This document shows positions 1 through 9,100 of a stretch of DNA of 64,000 nucleotides, piece by piece. A program made the translations under genes and the position numbers. Under the pieces are notes generated by a model. That model was not told the origin of the DNA and searched no databases. It saw nothing but the letters and a program-made list of their open reading frames with translations. The stretch spans positions 854,501 to 918,500 of the forward strand of contig NZ_JACJUO010000001.1 of the NCBI RefSeq assembly GCF_014397025.1. Direction: 5' to 3'. Position 1 is the stretch's first letter. Every line of letters starts with the position of its first letter. Source of the stretch: Ochrobactrum sp. Marseille-Q0166. Lineage in GTDB: Bacteria > Pseudomonadota > Alphaproteobacteria > Rhizobiales > Rhizobiaceae.

Positions 1-198
1 GCACCGCTCACACAGAGGGAGATAATTGAGCTTGTTAAGCGCTGTATTCCAGGCGCCCCCCGAGACAATATTCGCCGAATTTATCAAGAACTTGTGCCCA
101 ATCAAAAGCCAGGTCCACGCGGTCCGCGCAGGCCAGATCGCCAAAATAAGATCAATGAATTGAGCGAAGAATTCATCGCCGCACAATTGCACAATTAG
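1..198 (+). CDS. C-terminal fragment of unknown island protein
   Basis: An open frame enters from the left edge of the window and stops at TAG 196-198, giving 65 residues of a C-terminus. It is basic and rich in Pro, Arg and Gly around its middle (NQKPGPRGPRRPDRQ), with a helix-like stretch on either side. I do not recognise the family. It lies on the same strand as the excisionase-like gene that follows 72 bases later, so it belongs to the mobile island. The start is outside the window, so length and function cannot be judged. Confidence 0.45.
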   Translation, partial: APLTQREIIELVKRCIPGAPRDNIRRIYQELVPNQKPGPRGPRRPDRQNKINELSEEFIAAQLHN

Positions 199-270
199 GA
201 TTCCACTCAAGTCTACGGCAGGCTCCACGTATTCCCCCGGAATTACCTGGGATTAAATGGAGCTAATGTA

Positions 271-459
271 ATGCAGGACTATTCATCGCTTTCTATAGCG
301 CAGACCGCTCGCTTTCTTGGGATTGGCCGCTCCACACTTTACAATCTGATCAAGGAAGGCCGTCTTCCTGTACGCAAACTTGGTAAGCGTACCCTTATTC
401 TCCGTGACGACCTCGACCAGTTCGTTGCATCGCTGCCGGTCAAGGGCACGCGCGATTAG
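271..459 (+). CDS. excisionase/AlpA-type helix-turn-helix protein
   Basis: This 62-residue protein fits the small MerR-like HTH (excisionase, HTH_17) family. It has the SIAQTARFLGIGRSTLYNLI helix-turn-helix (residues 8-27), then the wing with GRLPVRKLGKRTLI and the closing helix RDDLDQFVASL. Such proteins bind DNA as excisionases or as activators of phage and island integrase genes. It precedes a second AlpA-like protein and a recombinase on the same strand, which fits control of island excision. The start is the only ATG that gives the complete domain. Function is inferred from the fold; no binding site is evident. Confidence 0.72.
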   Translation: MQDYSSLSIAQTARFLGIGRSTLYNLIKEGRLPVRKLGKRTLILRDDLDQFVASLPVKGTRD

Positions 460-549
460 GTCGCCTTTTCAAGGGCGGCACTTATCGTCCGTGGTAGCGA
501 ATAATGAAGCCCAGGAAACTAGGGCTTCAACTGTTTGGCGGAAACCTGC

Positions 550-672
550 ATGCGGAAAATCAATCAAGGTAACGATGCTGTCAGTCCAGAAGTGATTGCC
601 GATCGTATGTTCGGTAAGACTGAGGGCAACAAAATTGAACGGTTTCACAATGCTTATGCTGAAGCAAGCTAA
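550..672 (+). CDS. short ORF, possibly the 5' part of an interrupted gene
   Basis: ATG at 550 opens a 40-codon frame that ends in TAA at 670-672. The product begins MRKINQGNDAVSPEVIADRM and is not recognised. The same reading frame stays open for the next 136 codons after the stop, running straight into the AlpA-like HTH gene that ends at 1083. One base change could therefore have split a single gene of about 177 codons. Alternatively this is an independent small peptide gene. The upstream base run offers no convincing ribosome binding site. Confidence 0.35.
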   Translation: MRKINQGNDAVSPEVIADRMFGKTEGNKIERFHNAYAEAS

Positions 673-903
673 GCGCGAATACCATGCAAAGCTCTGAAAC
701 CAGCTGATGCGACTGGCTCCGTTACAGCCGCCGAGATCGCAGTCGCAGCAATTGGCGCATCCGATTCAAATAATAAGCAAGAAATATCATTAGCCGTTAA
801 ACACGATTTATCGATCATTTCAGCGGTTAAACCGCGTAAACAAAAATCATACAGTGATAAGTATCCGTTTGAACACCAGATCAACGGCCAATGCGCACGT
901 CTT

Positions 904-1083
904 ATGACTGTTAAAGAGGTGGCGAGCTATCTGAGCGTCAGTATTTCTAAAGTCTGGCGCTTAGGTAAATATGCTATCGATTTTCCGAAGCCGGTTCACA
1001 TCTCCGGATCAACGCGGTGGGACCGACACTCAATTGATAACTACCTGGATCGTCTCCAGAATACCGCGCATTCAGGCAAATAA
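904..1083 (+). CDS. AlpA-like HTH regulator
   Basis: ATG at 904 gives 59 residues (MTVKEVASYLSVSISKVWRL...). This is a typical AlpA/MerR-like winged HTH: the helix pair VKEVASYLSVSISKVWRL, then FPKPVHISGSTRWDRHSID and a final helix. AlpA proteins activate integrase or excision genes of cryptic prophages and islands. The gene ends only 2 bases before the ATG of the recombinase at 1086, so the two are probably co-translated. No Shine-Dalgarno sequence precedes the ATG, and the frame is open back to 673, so the true start may lie upstream or the gene may be a remnant of a longer one. Confidence 0.6.
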   Translation: MTVKEVASYLSVSISKVWRLGKYAIDFPKPVHISGSTRWDRHSIDNYLDRLQNTAHSGK

Positions 1084-1085
1084 GC

Positions 1086-2726
1086 ATGTCGCGGCGCCAT
1101 GATCCTACCAAAGCACGTCGTCATTGGGTGTATACCCGTGAACAAGTTTGTCAGAGTTTCCATATTGGCGAAAGCACGATCACGAATTGGATCAAGCGTG
1201 GATTAAAGCCAATTGACGAAAGGCGCCCCCAGCTTTTTGCTGGATATGAACTTCGTCGCTTTGTTACGATTATGCGCTGGCCATTTGGACGCTCGCCCGA
1301 GAATGGTCGGGTATTCTGCTCATTCTGCAACAAATTTGTGGTGCTGGTGCATGGATCAATAAATGCTCTTCCGAAAGGAATAACATGCTACGAGGTGACA
1401 GGAAATTGCTCTGATTGCCACAACATGCTACAAGCTAGCATTCAATCCAGCATTCTGCCTGAGATTTATGCTGCATCTACCAATACCCCTAAAGACTCGT
1501 CCGACGTATTGTATGATGGCGCTCCCGGAAATATTGGGAGAAGCCGCTCGCCAGTCCCGCCGGAAACTAACAGTTTCAATTTGCGCTGGCTTTACCATTA
1601 TACGGTCTATCTTGAGAGCCATCAGAATTTAGATGTGCGAACGGTAGATGAACATCTTCGTTCTCTCGCCAGACTGAGCGCATTTCTCAATCATAAGCCA
1701 TTCGGCAAGATAGCAATTGACGATTGTCGCAAGTTCAAGGAAGAGCTACGTGGTCGTCGTCTTCTTATAGGGAGAGGCGCGCTAAGCAGCTCAACCGTTT
1801 CGCACACGCTGGACCGGTGCCGTGCATTCTTTGATTGGCTGCAACGGCAACCTGATGTCGAAATCCATCCAGATCTCGCTGGCTATTTCAGTCTTTCCCG
1901 GAGAGAGCGCGCCGTCGAAGCAAGTTCGGTAAAGGGGACCAGTCTAACCTTCGACCAAGCTCTTTGCATTTTTACAGCCATGACCAGCGCGAATACGGTC
2001 GAGCTGCGTAATCGTGCAATTGTGGCGATGTTTATCATAACGGGAATACGTATTGCGGCGCTGGTCACGTTGCGTGGTAAACACGTAAACATCCGTACTC
2101 GGTGGATCAATCAGGATCCACGAGAGGTGGACACGAAGCTTGGAAAGCACATAAGAACTTATTGCCTCGATCTTGGCTCGGGACTTCTTGAAGCTCTTGA
2201 TGCATGGGCAGATTGGCGTGGATCGAATGGCTTCGATCATGATGCCCCTTTCTTTCTTCCGGACCGCTATATTCAACCGAATGCCCTTGGCTTCGGCTAT
2301 AGAGGCAATCAAACAGAACCAGCGCAGTGCTGGAGATCGGAAGATTCTGTTCAGCGGATTATAAAAGAGGCAGCTCAGGCAGCCGAAGTCTTGAGCGGTA
2401 ACATCTCCTCACATGACTTTCGAAAGATACTCCACCCATTTTTAACCAAGCGCGGCAACATGACGATCAAAGATGAGGTCGCACTGCAACTCAACCTTGG
2501 TCATACGCCGCAGGAAATTATACGGAAACACTATTCGTCAATGCAGGACAGCGAACGGGAAGAAGTTCTTGATGATCTTTGTCGCCGAGCTCTGACAAAT
2601 CGCTCCGAACTTGACCTCTATCTTGCCTTCGAGCGGAAAGAAATTGCGGAATCAGATCCGGATTTTCGACGAGCAAAAGAAATTTATAATCGTAACGCAG
2701 GCACACTAGTTAACTCAGATGATTAA
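1086..2726 (+). CDS. tyrosine recombinase with N-terminal HTH and zinc ribbon
   Basis: This is a 546-residue site-specific recombinase of the tyrosine family. The C-terminal catalytic domain shows R322 (GIRIAAL), H443xxR446 (HDFR), H473 (LGH) and Y483 (RKHYSS), with a probable lysine in the hairpin near KLGKH. A core-binding domain of helices covers about 165-260. Unusually, the N-terminus carries an HTH-like segment (YTREQVCQSFHIGESTITNW, 16-35) and a Cys4 pattern (C78xxC81 and C108xxC111) that looks like a zinc ribbon. It is coupled to the AlpA-like gene just upstream. It probably moves or excises part of the island, independently of the P4-type integrase at the tRNA. All catalytic residues are intact, so it may be active. 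Confidence 0.8.
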   Translation: MSRRHDPTKARRHWVYTREQVCQSFHIGESTITNWIKRGLKPIDERRPQLFAGYELRRFVTIMRWPFGRSPENGRVFCSFCNKFVVLVHGSINALPKGITCYEVTGNCSDCHNMLQASIQSSILPEIYAASTNTPKDSSDVLYDGAPGNIGRSRSPVPPETNSFNLRWLYHYTVYLESHQNLDVRTVDEHLRSLARLSAFLNHKPFGKIAIDDCRKFKEELRGRRLLIGRGALSSSTVSHTLDRCRAFFDWLQRQPDVEIHPDLAGYFSLSRRERAVEASSVKGTSLTFDQALCIFTAMTSANTVELRNRAIVAMFIITGIRIAALVTLRGKHVNIRTRWINQDPREVDTKLGKHIRTYCLDLGSGLLEALDAWADWRGSNGFDHDAPFFLPDRYIQPNALGFGYRGNQTEPAQCWRSEDSVQRIIKEAAQAAEVLSGNISSHDFRKILHPFLTKRGNMTIKDEVALQLNLGHTPQEIIRKHYSSMQDSEREEVLDDLCRRALTNRSELDLYLAFERKEIAESDPDFRRAKEIYNRNAGTLVNSDD

Positions 2727-2851
2727 TCCGTAGGGTTCGCCGGCAGCGTATCTGCTCAGAAGTGCTGGCATGGTCTTTTTCGGTGGAACTCTTCGACTGT
2801 GTATGTTCTCAATCAGGCTTCTGTTCTTAATTATCTGATTGAGCTGGCAAG

Positions 2852-3751
2852 ATGGTTGATATTGACGCTTTAATGCGCGCACTGCCTATTTCATCGCTTG
2901 AGCCCTACCATGTGGCTTCAATTCGTGGCGTCGGTAATCCGCTTAAAAAATCGCCTTGGGATCGGAACATTGATTTCCTTGAACCACCGGCTGGGCAAAG
3001 ACTTCCTTATATTCATCCGCTTGATGCATTGGAAAAGCTACTAGGTAGCCAGGAAGAAACTCACGACGAATGGCTTGAGAAGGCACAATTGTTTGAGCGT
3101 GAACTGAAGCTGGAGATCAAGTCGAACAAATGGGCTCGATTCTACCATCATCTCGAGCCGGATATGCAAGAAGCAATACCCGTGCCTGATTTTCTGGTAT
3201 GGCTCAGAAATAAGTCGATTGTTAGCAGCAAGATTACGGATCTTTTTGAACAGGCCAACGCCGCCGCGATCAAAACGCCAATGTTTACCGGCCCTGACAA
3301 CATAGGTAACCCTTGGTCTCTCGAAACCTTGCCCGATTTTCCACCGGCCAAAGCCATGATAGAATTTGTTCCAGGGCCTTCATGGGATAACGAATACGAT
3401 AGCGCTGGCAAAAACACAGTGTATGAACCGTTTTTGCTTTGGCGAGCGGCAATACGACCGGTGGCACAAGCACTGGAACAAAAGCTGGGCGAGCCTGTCT
3501 ATCGTTTTGCCAATCTAGAACTTGACTACGACGATGATGACGTACACCGATTTCTGGTACTTCACTGGTGTTTCACCTTGCGACCCGATGCGCTGTTTAC
3601 GCAGTATATCATCCGAGTAACCGGCGCTACGGATGTTGAAGAATTGAAAGCCGCACTGATCGATCCAGCTAGCTACAAACAGCCATTTAAAATGAACTAT
3701 TCATTTTCTGGATTGGAAGCACGCACTTTAATATTTGATATCGGCGGTTGA
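2852..3751 (+). CDS. unknown island protein, 299 aa
   Basis: The protein has 299 residues, is acidic, and has no signal peptide or membrane segment. I do not recognise a family. Visible features are an aromatic, proline-rich first half (IDFLEPPAGQRLPYIHPLDA; WARFYHHLEPDMQEAIPVP), a central block around FVPGPSWDNEYDS, and a C-terminal part with a run of acidic residues (LDYDDDDVHRF) before HWCFTLRPDA. It lies 125 bases after the recombinase and 113 bases before the Kiwa pair, all on the plus strand, so it is probably accessory cargo. A role in phage defence is possible from position only. Confidence 0.65.
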   Translation: MVDIDALMRALPISSLEPYHVASIRGVGNPLKKSPWDRNIDFLEPPAGQRLPYIHPLDALEKLLGSQEETHDEWLEKAQLFERELKLEIKSNKWARFYHHLEPDMQEAIPVPDFLVWLRNKSIVSSKITDLFEQANAAAIKTPMFTGPDNIGNPWSLETLPDFPPAKAMIEFVPGPSWDNEYDSAGKNTVYEPFLLWRAAIRPVAQALEQKLGEPVYRFANLELDYDDDDVHRFLVLHWCFTLRPDALFTQYIIRVTGATDVEELKAALIDPASYKQPFKMNYSFSGLEARTLIFDIGG

Positions 3752-3864
3752 GAAATTGGCGGTCTCGTTGTTAAGCTGGATGGCTAGCGCACTGACGGCT
3801 TTTGTGACAGGGTTAGACGTTAGAATACCTAGTCATCACCACTCATAATTACTATTCTCTAGAG

Positions 3865-4449
3865 ATGAGTAATAAAAATGCTGATGAAGGCCTTGAGCTA
3901 ACACGATTCATTCTAGTCTGGTCGAGTCTTAGCCCGGTATTTGTACTGTGGGCCATTCGCGGCGTCGATGCGATTCAAGACAAATATTGGATCCCAATCT
4001 GTGTGGCACTGTTTATGCTCCCGACAGCGATCTTATGGTGGTTATTGAGACAAGCTCGCAAGACTGAAAACACAAAGACAATTCATATCGCATCGGCAAA
4101 AGATCAACGGGAACATCTGCTTACGTATTTGTTTGCAATGCTGATTCCGCTGTTTGATGCAAACACAGATGGCATCCGCGATCTGACCGCAGTTTCCCTG
4201 GCGTTCATTTTTGTCATATTCCTCTTCTGGCACATGCGACTTCATTACATGAACCTGTTGTTCGCGATATGGGGGTACCGGATATTCACCGTAGAGGCGA
4301 AAATCGGTACTACGGAGAAGGACCGCAAACGCGACCGTTTCGTCACTTATGCGGTCATCTCTCGCAGGCATTTTATTCCTAACGACGATGCTCTCACCGG
4401 CTACCGCCTCGGTGGACGTGTACTATTCGATAAGGCCGCAAATGATTGA
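3865..4449 (+). CDS. kwaA: Kiwa system membrane protein KwaA
   Basis: This 194-residue protein has four hydrophobic segments (roughly 14-32, 43-62, 86-100 and 106-126) and a cytoplasmic-type tail ending in SRRHFIPND and a LGGRVLFDKA stretch. KwaA proteins of the Kiwa anti-phage system are about this length, have four membrane spans and precede a DUF4868 gene, as here. KwaA acts as the membrane sensor of phage attachment, working with KwaB. Its stop overlaps the KwaB start by 8 bases. The assignment rests on size, topology and the neighbour; KwaA sequences are divergent and I could not run a profile search. Confidence 0.7.
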   Translation: MSNKNADEGLELTRFILVWSSLSPVFVLWAIRGVDAIQDKYWIPICVALFMLPTAILWWLLRQARKTENTKTIHIASAKDQREHLLTYLFAMLIPLFDANTDGIRDLTAVSLAFIFVIFLFWHMRLHYMNLLFAIWGYRIFTVEAKIGTTEKDRKRDRFVTYAVISRRHFIPNDDALTGYRLGGRVLFDKAAND

Positions 4450-5347
4450 GAACGATATTGATATCGGAAACATTGATTCCGTTAACTTCGGCATTGCACT
4501 GCGCAGTAATGGAAATCTTTATTTTGTTCCGACAGATGCCGGATTGAAAGGCGCCTTGAAAGAAATGATCGCGAGCACCGTCGCTGCGCTCAACGCTGTG
4601 CCAGGCGATTGGCAAGCCTATGACATCTCCGAAGATTATGGGCAGCGGCGGCGCGTCTACTGCAATCGTGACAACGAATACATGGCCGTGTTTTCAACGC
4701 TATTTGATGCAGGCGCGCTTGATGATCTCGCGAACCTACCGGACCACGTGAATGATATCGAATATTACTTCGCCGAAATCACCGACAATCAGAATCGCAG
4801 AATGGTTGGCGTGAGAAAGGCGACACAGTTCAAGGGAACGGTGAAAGCGAAGAACCGCTTGGTCCGCATGACAGATGACACGCTGTCGATCATCGAAGAT
4901 ACCGTGTTCAAGCTCGACAATGAGTTCGATGTGCTGATTACGGGTGCACATGTCTATATCCTGAACGACGCGAAAATGCAGCAGCTTGCTGATATTACCT
5001 CATGTGTGGCGGCAACGGCCAAGAACAAAATCCAATCTATAGAAGACACGATCACCTTCCTCGACCTCTCGCGGGTCAAAGAGAAAATCGAAAAGCATCC
5101 GAGGGTTGCGCGGTATGCTGCCTCAATCGCGCAAAACCCGTTAATTGTTAATTTCCAGTGGGCGAAAATAGAAATGCTCGCCCAGCAGCATGGGATCGTT
5201 TTCAAAGAACTTGAAAGCGGTAAGCTTCAGTGCCGCGTCCAGGACGAGGCGAAGCTCATGGAACTGCTGGACGCGCGGCGCTATCATCTGGATCTGGCCA
5301 ACAACGGCGGCGATCCGTATCGAGCGACAGGCAGACAGAAGGTCTAG
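4442..5347 (+). CDS. kwaB: Kiwa system DUF4868 protein KwaB
   Basis: I place the start at ATG 4442, inside the end of kwaA and preceded by AAGG at a good distance; this gives 301 residues. A frame opening further upstream at 4349 would fully overlap kwaA coding. The protein shows the DUF4868 pattern: a mixed alpha/beta N-terminal half with YYFAEITDNQNRRMVGVRKA, then FKLDNEFDVLITGAHVYILN, a helical part, and a C-terminal RRYHLDLANNGGDPYRATGR. KwaB is the cytoplasmic DNA-binding effector of Kiwa that blocks phage replication and late transcription once KwaA senses infection. The overlap with kwaA suggests coupled translation and a fixed stoichiometry. Confidence 0.75.
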   Translation: MIENDIDIGNIDSVNFGIALRSNGNLYFVPTDAGLKGALKEMIASTVAALNAVPGDWQAYDISEDYGQRRRVYCNRDNEYMAVFSTLFDAGALDDLANLPDHVNDIEYYFAEITDNQNRRMVGVRKATQFKGTVKAKNRLVRMTDDTLSIIEDTVFKLDNEFDVLITGAHVYILNDAKMQQLADITSCVAATAKNKIQSIEDTITFLDLSRVKEKIEKHPRVARYAASIAQNPLIVNFQWAKIEMLAQQHGIVFKELESGKLQCRVQDEAKLMELLDARRYHLDLANNGGDPYRATGRQKV

Positions 5348-5390
5348 CCGGTGTTAGCTACATCCAGTTAAGCATGCCCCGAAAGGGCAA

Positions 5391-6119
5391 TTAATAAACC
5401 CAATTCTCGTAAGCTAGCGGCTCATTGTTCAGCAAATCTCGGTATGATCGCCACTTGGGCATATATTGATCCATAAGTGTCCGAAAACGTTCGTTGTGAT
5501 GGCGCTCATGCAGATGCACCAGCTCATGAACAAGAATGTATTCCAAGCATTCGGGGGATTTTTTGGCTAACTCCAGATTCAGCAAAATGCGCTTTTCCGA
5601 AATGTTGCAGCTGCCCCATTTCGTTTTCATTTTTTGAATCCGCCAGCCATTTACCTCCCTGCCGATCACAGGTTGCCACTTCTCCAAAAGAGCAGGTACC
5701 TGCTGCCTAAGGTGGCCACGAAACCAATCGGCCATAATTTTTGCTCGGGCTGCTTTGGGAGTACCAGGTCGAACTGACAGCAAAATCTTTGAGTTATTTT
5801 TCAGCGCCACTGAGGGTTTTTCCAACCGTTCCGACACCTCCAATACATAGCGCCGCCCTTGGAAATAGTGGCTCTCGCCTGCAACAAATTTCCGTTCCGA
5901 TTGCCGTGGCTGTCGCTCAAACTCCGCTTGTTTGCGCTTGATCCAGCCGAGCCGGGAAATGACCGCCAGCCGTACGTTTTCATTGGTGGTTTGCATTGGC
6001 ACTGCAACTCTCACCATCCCGTCCGGCGGATAGACCGCGAGATGAAGGTTTTTAATTTTCTTCCGAACGATCTCGACGGATAGTCCGGATACTTCGAGGT
6101 ACCGGCTATCTGTACTCAT
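5391..6119 (-). CDS. YgjP/WLM-type zinc metallopeptidase at the end of the hsd operon
   Basis: A 242-residue protein of the YgjP-like (M48-related, DUF45) family. The N-terminal half is beta-rich (VRKKIKNLHLAVYPPDGMVRVAVP). The metal site is HELVH (198-202) followed by HHNERF, and the preceding KTKWGSCNISEKRILLNLEL block is the family signature. It starts 14 bases inside the 3' end of hsdR, so it is the last gene of the type I restriction operon. Genes of this family recur beside type I systems, often immediately after hsdR; a role in proteolysis of HsdR or other subunits is only a guess. Its 3' end faces kwaB across 43 bases. Confidence 0.85.
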   Translation of the reverse strand: MSTDSRYLEVSGLSVEIVRKKIKNLHLAVYPPDGMVRVAVPMQTTNENVRLAVISRLGWIKRKQAEFERQPRQSERKFVAGESHYFQGRRYVLEVSERLEKPSVALKNNSKILLSVRPGTPKAARAKIMADWFRGHLRQQVPALLEKWQPVIGREVNGWRIQKMKTKWGSCNISEKRILLNLELAKKSPECLEYILVHELVHLHERHHNERFRTLMDQYMPKWRSYRDLLNNEPLAYENWVY

Positions 6120-9100
6120 ATTGGTTCTTCACCAGTTCAACGATTTTCTCGATACGATCATCATCGCCGATTGCCTTGTAGATTGCGCCCGCGAGTTCGC
6201 GTTCCTTCTGAGGGTTGCCAATCCAGTCAGCTTTTTTGGCGGTTCTGATTGCCGTATCCACCTTGGTTACCCATAGCTCGTCGGCCTCAAAATTGTCATA
6301 CAGCGCCTTTTTCGCAGGCGTGTCCACTGATGTTGGATAGGTCTTCGGATCGATCCCTCCTGGGTTGAGGACCTGCACCGATAACTCTTTCACACGCAGC
6401 AGATACTCTTTGTAATCCAAAGCCTGCTTTCGCCGCTCTTCAATCAAAGCGTCTAGAAGCTCTGACATTTTTTCGTAATATTTGGGGTTCACATCCTTCT
6501 CATCGATAATAACCTTACGCATGTTATTCTCGATGGTTTCCGCCATAGATTCCTCGCTTTTCATCATCGCGAGCGGCGTATCTTGAAGGGAAGCATTGCC
6601 CCGTTTCACGATAAGTTCGATCAGGCCCAACTCTTCGAAATCGGCTATAAGCTTACTATCTTCGGCCTTGATGTAAGTATCCAACAGGTGGCGCATCGCT
6701 GGCTCGTAAAGCTTCATGTCGATGTAATCGCCACTCGCCAGCTTGATTTCTTCCCGCACCTTACTGAAGTGCTCGACTTCCTGCTTAATTCGCGCGGCTT
6801 CCGCCGCATTGTATCCTGCATCCTCAAGTTCATTGGCAAGGTTAGCATAGGCGCGGAGCAGGCCAGCTACGGCTTTATACAAGGCAATTCGTCGTGCCTC
6901 AAAATCTTGAAGCTGCCCAGGCGATGCCGGATCACCGCAGAAATAATGGCGATATTCGTTTTGGCCTCTTGGCTCGAGGACAGGCTCACAGATCGCCTTA
7001 ACGGTTTCTCTCGCCTCTTCCAGCCGGTCATGGCCTTTTTCCAAGCGATCTCCAAGAAGGCCTTTGACATCTGCTTCGTCATATCCATCGAATGCGCCGC
7101 TGGTGTAATCACTGATCGCGCCCTCTAGGCGGTGGAACAGGTCTTTGTAATCGACGATATATCCGTATTCTTTATCCTCTCCGTCGAGCCGGTTGACGCG
7201 GCAAATCGCCTGAAAAAGCCCATGATCGCGCATTTCCTTGTCGATATAGAGATAGGTTGCCGATGGCGCATCAAAACCGGTGAGTAGCTTGTCCACCACG
7301 ATGAGCAAGCGCATTTGCCCTGGCTCTTTGATGAACTTCCTCTTCACCTGCTTTTCGAATTCCTCGGCCATGTACATGGCTTCGTCTTCTGGTTTCTCGA
7401 AATACTCGGCCAGCATCCGGCGATAGATCGCATACTGATTGAGCTTTTCAGTGAGCCCGGCACCGCTGTCCTGCCCCTTGATGTCAGCGGGTGACGGCTG
7501 GTAGCTGGTGATGATCGCGCATTTTCCGGTCAAGTCGGTCTTTGAGAAGAGATCGTAGACCTTGCATGCCTGATAGATGCTGCTGCAAACCAGCATTGCA
7601 TTGCCGCGTCCATCCATCAGGCGTGGCTTGGTTTCCATGTCCATCAAGACATCATTGACGATCTGCTCCAGCCGGTCTTGGCTGGATAGGACTTTCTTCA
7701 ATGTGCCCCATTTCAGCTTGAGCTGAGCGCGGGCCATGTCCGACAGGCCCTTGGTCTTGGCCTCGAACCATTTGTCGATCTTTTCTTGAGAGGAAACGTA
7801 CTGGTCGATGTCTCTGGCTTCGTAGCGAAGATCGAGCACCACGCCGTCCTCAACGGCTTCATCGAATTTATAGGTATGGATGAAACTGCCGAAAACCTCG
7901 ATGCTCTTCTTCTTGTCCGCTTTCAGGAGAGGTGTGCCGGTGAAACCGATGAAAGTTGCATCCGGCAGGATCAGCCTCATGGCATCGTGTAGCTTGCCGG
8001 ACTGTGTTCGGTGGCATTCATCCACGAAGACGAAAATCTCGCCTTTCGCCGTAAAACCAGCTGGCAGGCTGGCCTTCAATTCCTTGATAAAGTCTTCGGT
8101 GGCCTTTGTTTCCTCTTCTTCGCCCTGCCGACCGAACTTATGGATCAGAGAGCAGACCAGCCATTCGGTCGAGTTGTTCAGCGTGGCAATGAGGTCTTCG
8201 CCGTTCTTCGTGCGATAAATCTTCTCGTCAACGCCGGAGAACACGCCTTCGATCTGCTCATCCAGCTCCGTTCTGTCAGTGATGACAACAACGCGAGAAT
8301 CCTTGACGTTCTCGCGTATCCATTTGGCCAACCAGACCATGGTCAGGCTTTTGCCTGAGCCTTGGGTATGCCAGATAATACCGCTCTTTCGATCCCGAAC
8401 ATGATCATGTGCTGCCGACACACCAAAATACTGGTTGTGACGGCAGGTCTTCTTGGTGCCGGTATCGAACACGATGAAGTCGTGAATGATTTCCAGAAAG
8501 CGTCGCTTCTCGCATATGCGGCTGAGATGGAAATCCAGCATATAGCCGTAGGGGTTTTCGCCGTCTTCCTTCCACTGGTAATAGTGTTTTTCAGTGGTTC
8601 CGACGGTGCCGTATCTGAGCCCTTCGGTATCGTTTCCGGCCATGGTGAGCTGTATGGTCGTGAAGAAATTACGGATGAAAGCCTTTTTCTGATTATCGAG
8701 GTTCTGGCGTATGCCTTCAGCCACGGAAACGCTGGAGCGCTTCAGCTCGATCACGCCCAGCGCAATGCCGTTTACGTACAGAACAACGTCTGGGCGCTTC
8801 TTGTTCGCGCCGCTGACACATACCTCTTCGGCGATGGCAAAATCGTTGTTTTCAGGATTTTCCCAGTCGATTAAATAGACCGTCTGGTTTTGCTCACCGG
8901 CGCCTTCCTTGACCTTCACACCGTAGCGCAGAATGCGGTAGACATCCTTGTTGGCATCATAGAGGTGGCGACCATCACCAAGGGCGGCTGCATCCTGTAG
9001 CTCGCGAAATACGCGGGTGATCAGAACATCACTGACGCCGCGACCGCGCAGCCAATCGCCCAGAATCTCTTTCTCGACATTGTTGTTGTCGGGGCGATCT

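Noticed and set aside
7786..8874. Several plus-strand frames of 60-180 residues inside hsdR
   Set aside because: They mirror the coding strand of hsdR, which has complete catalytic motifs; the products have no family features.
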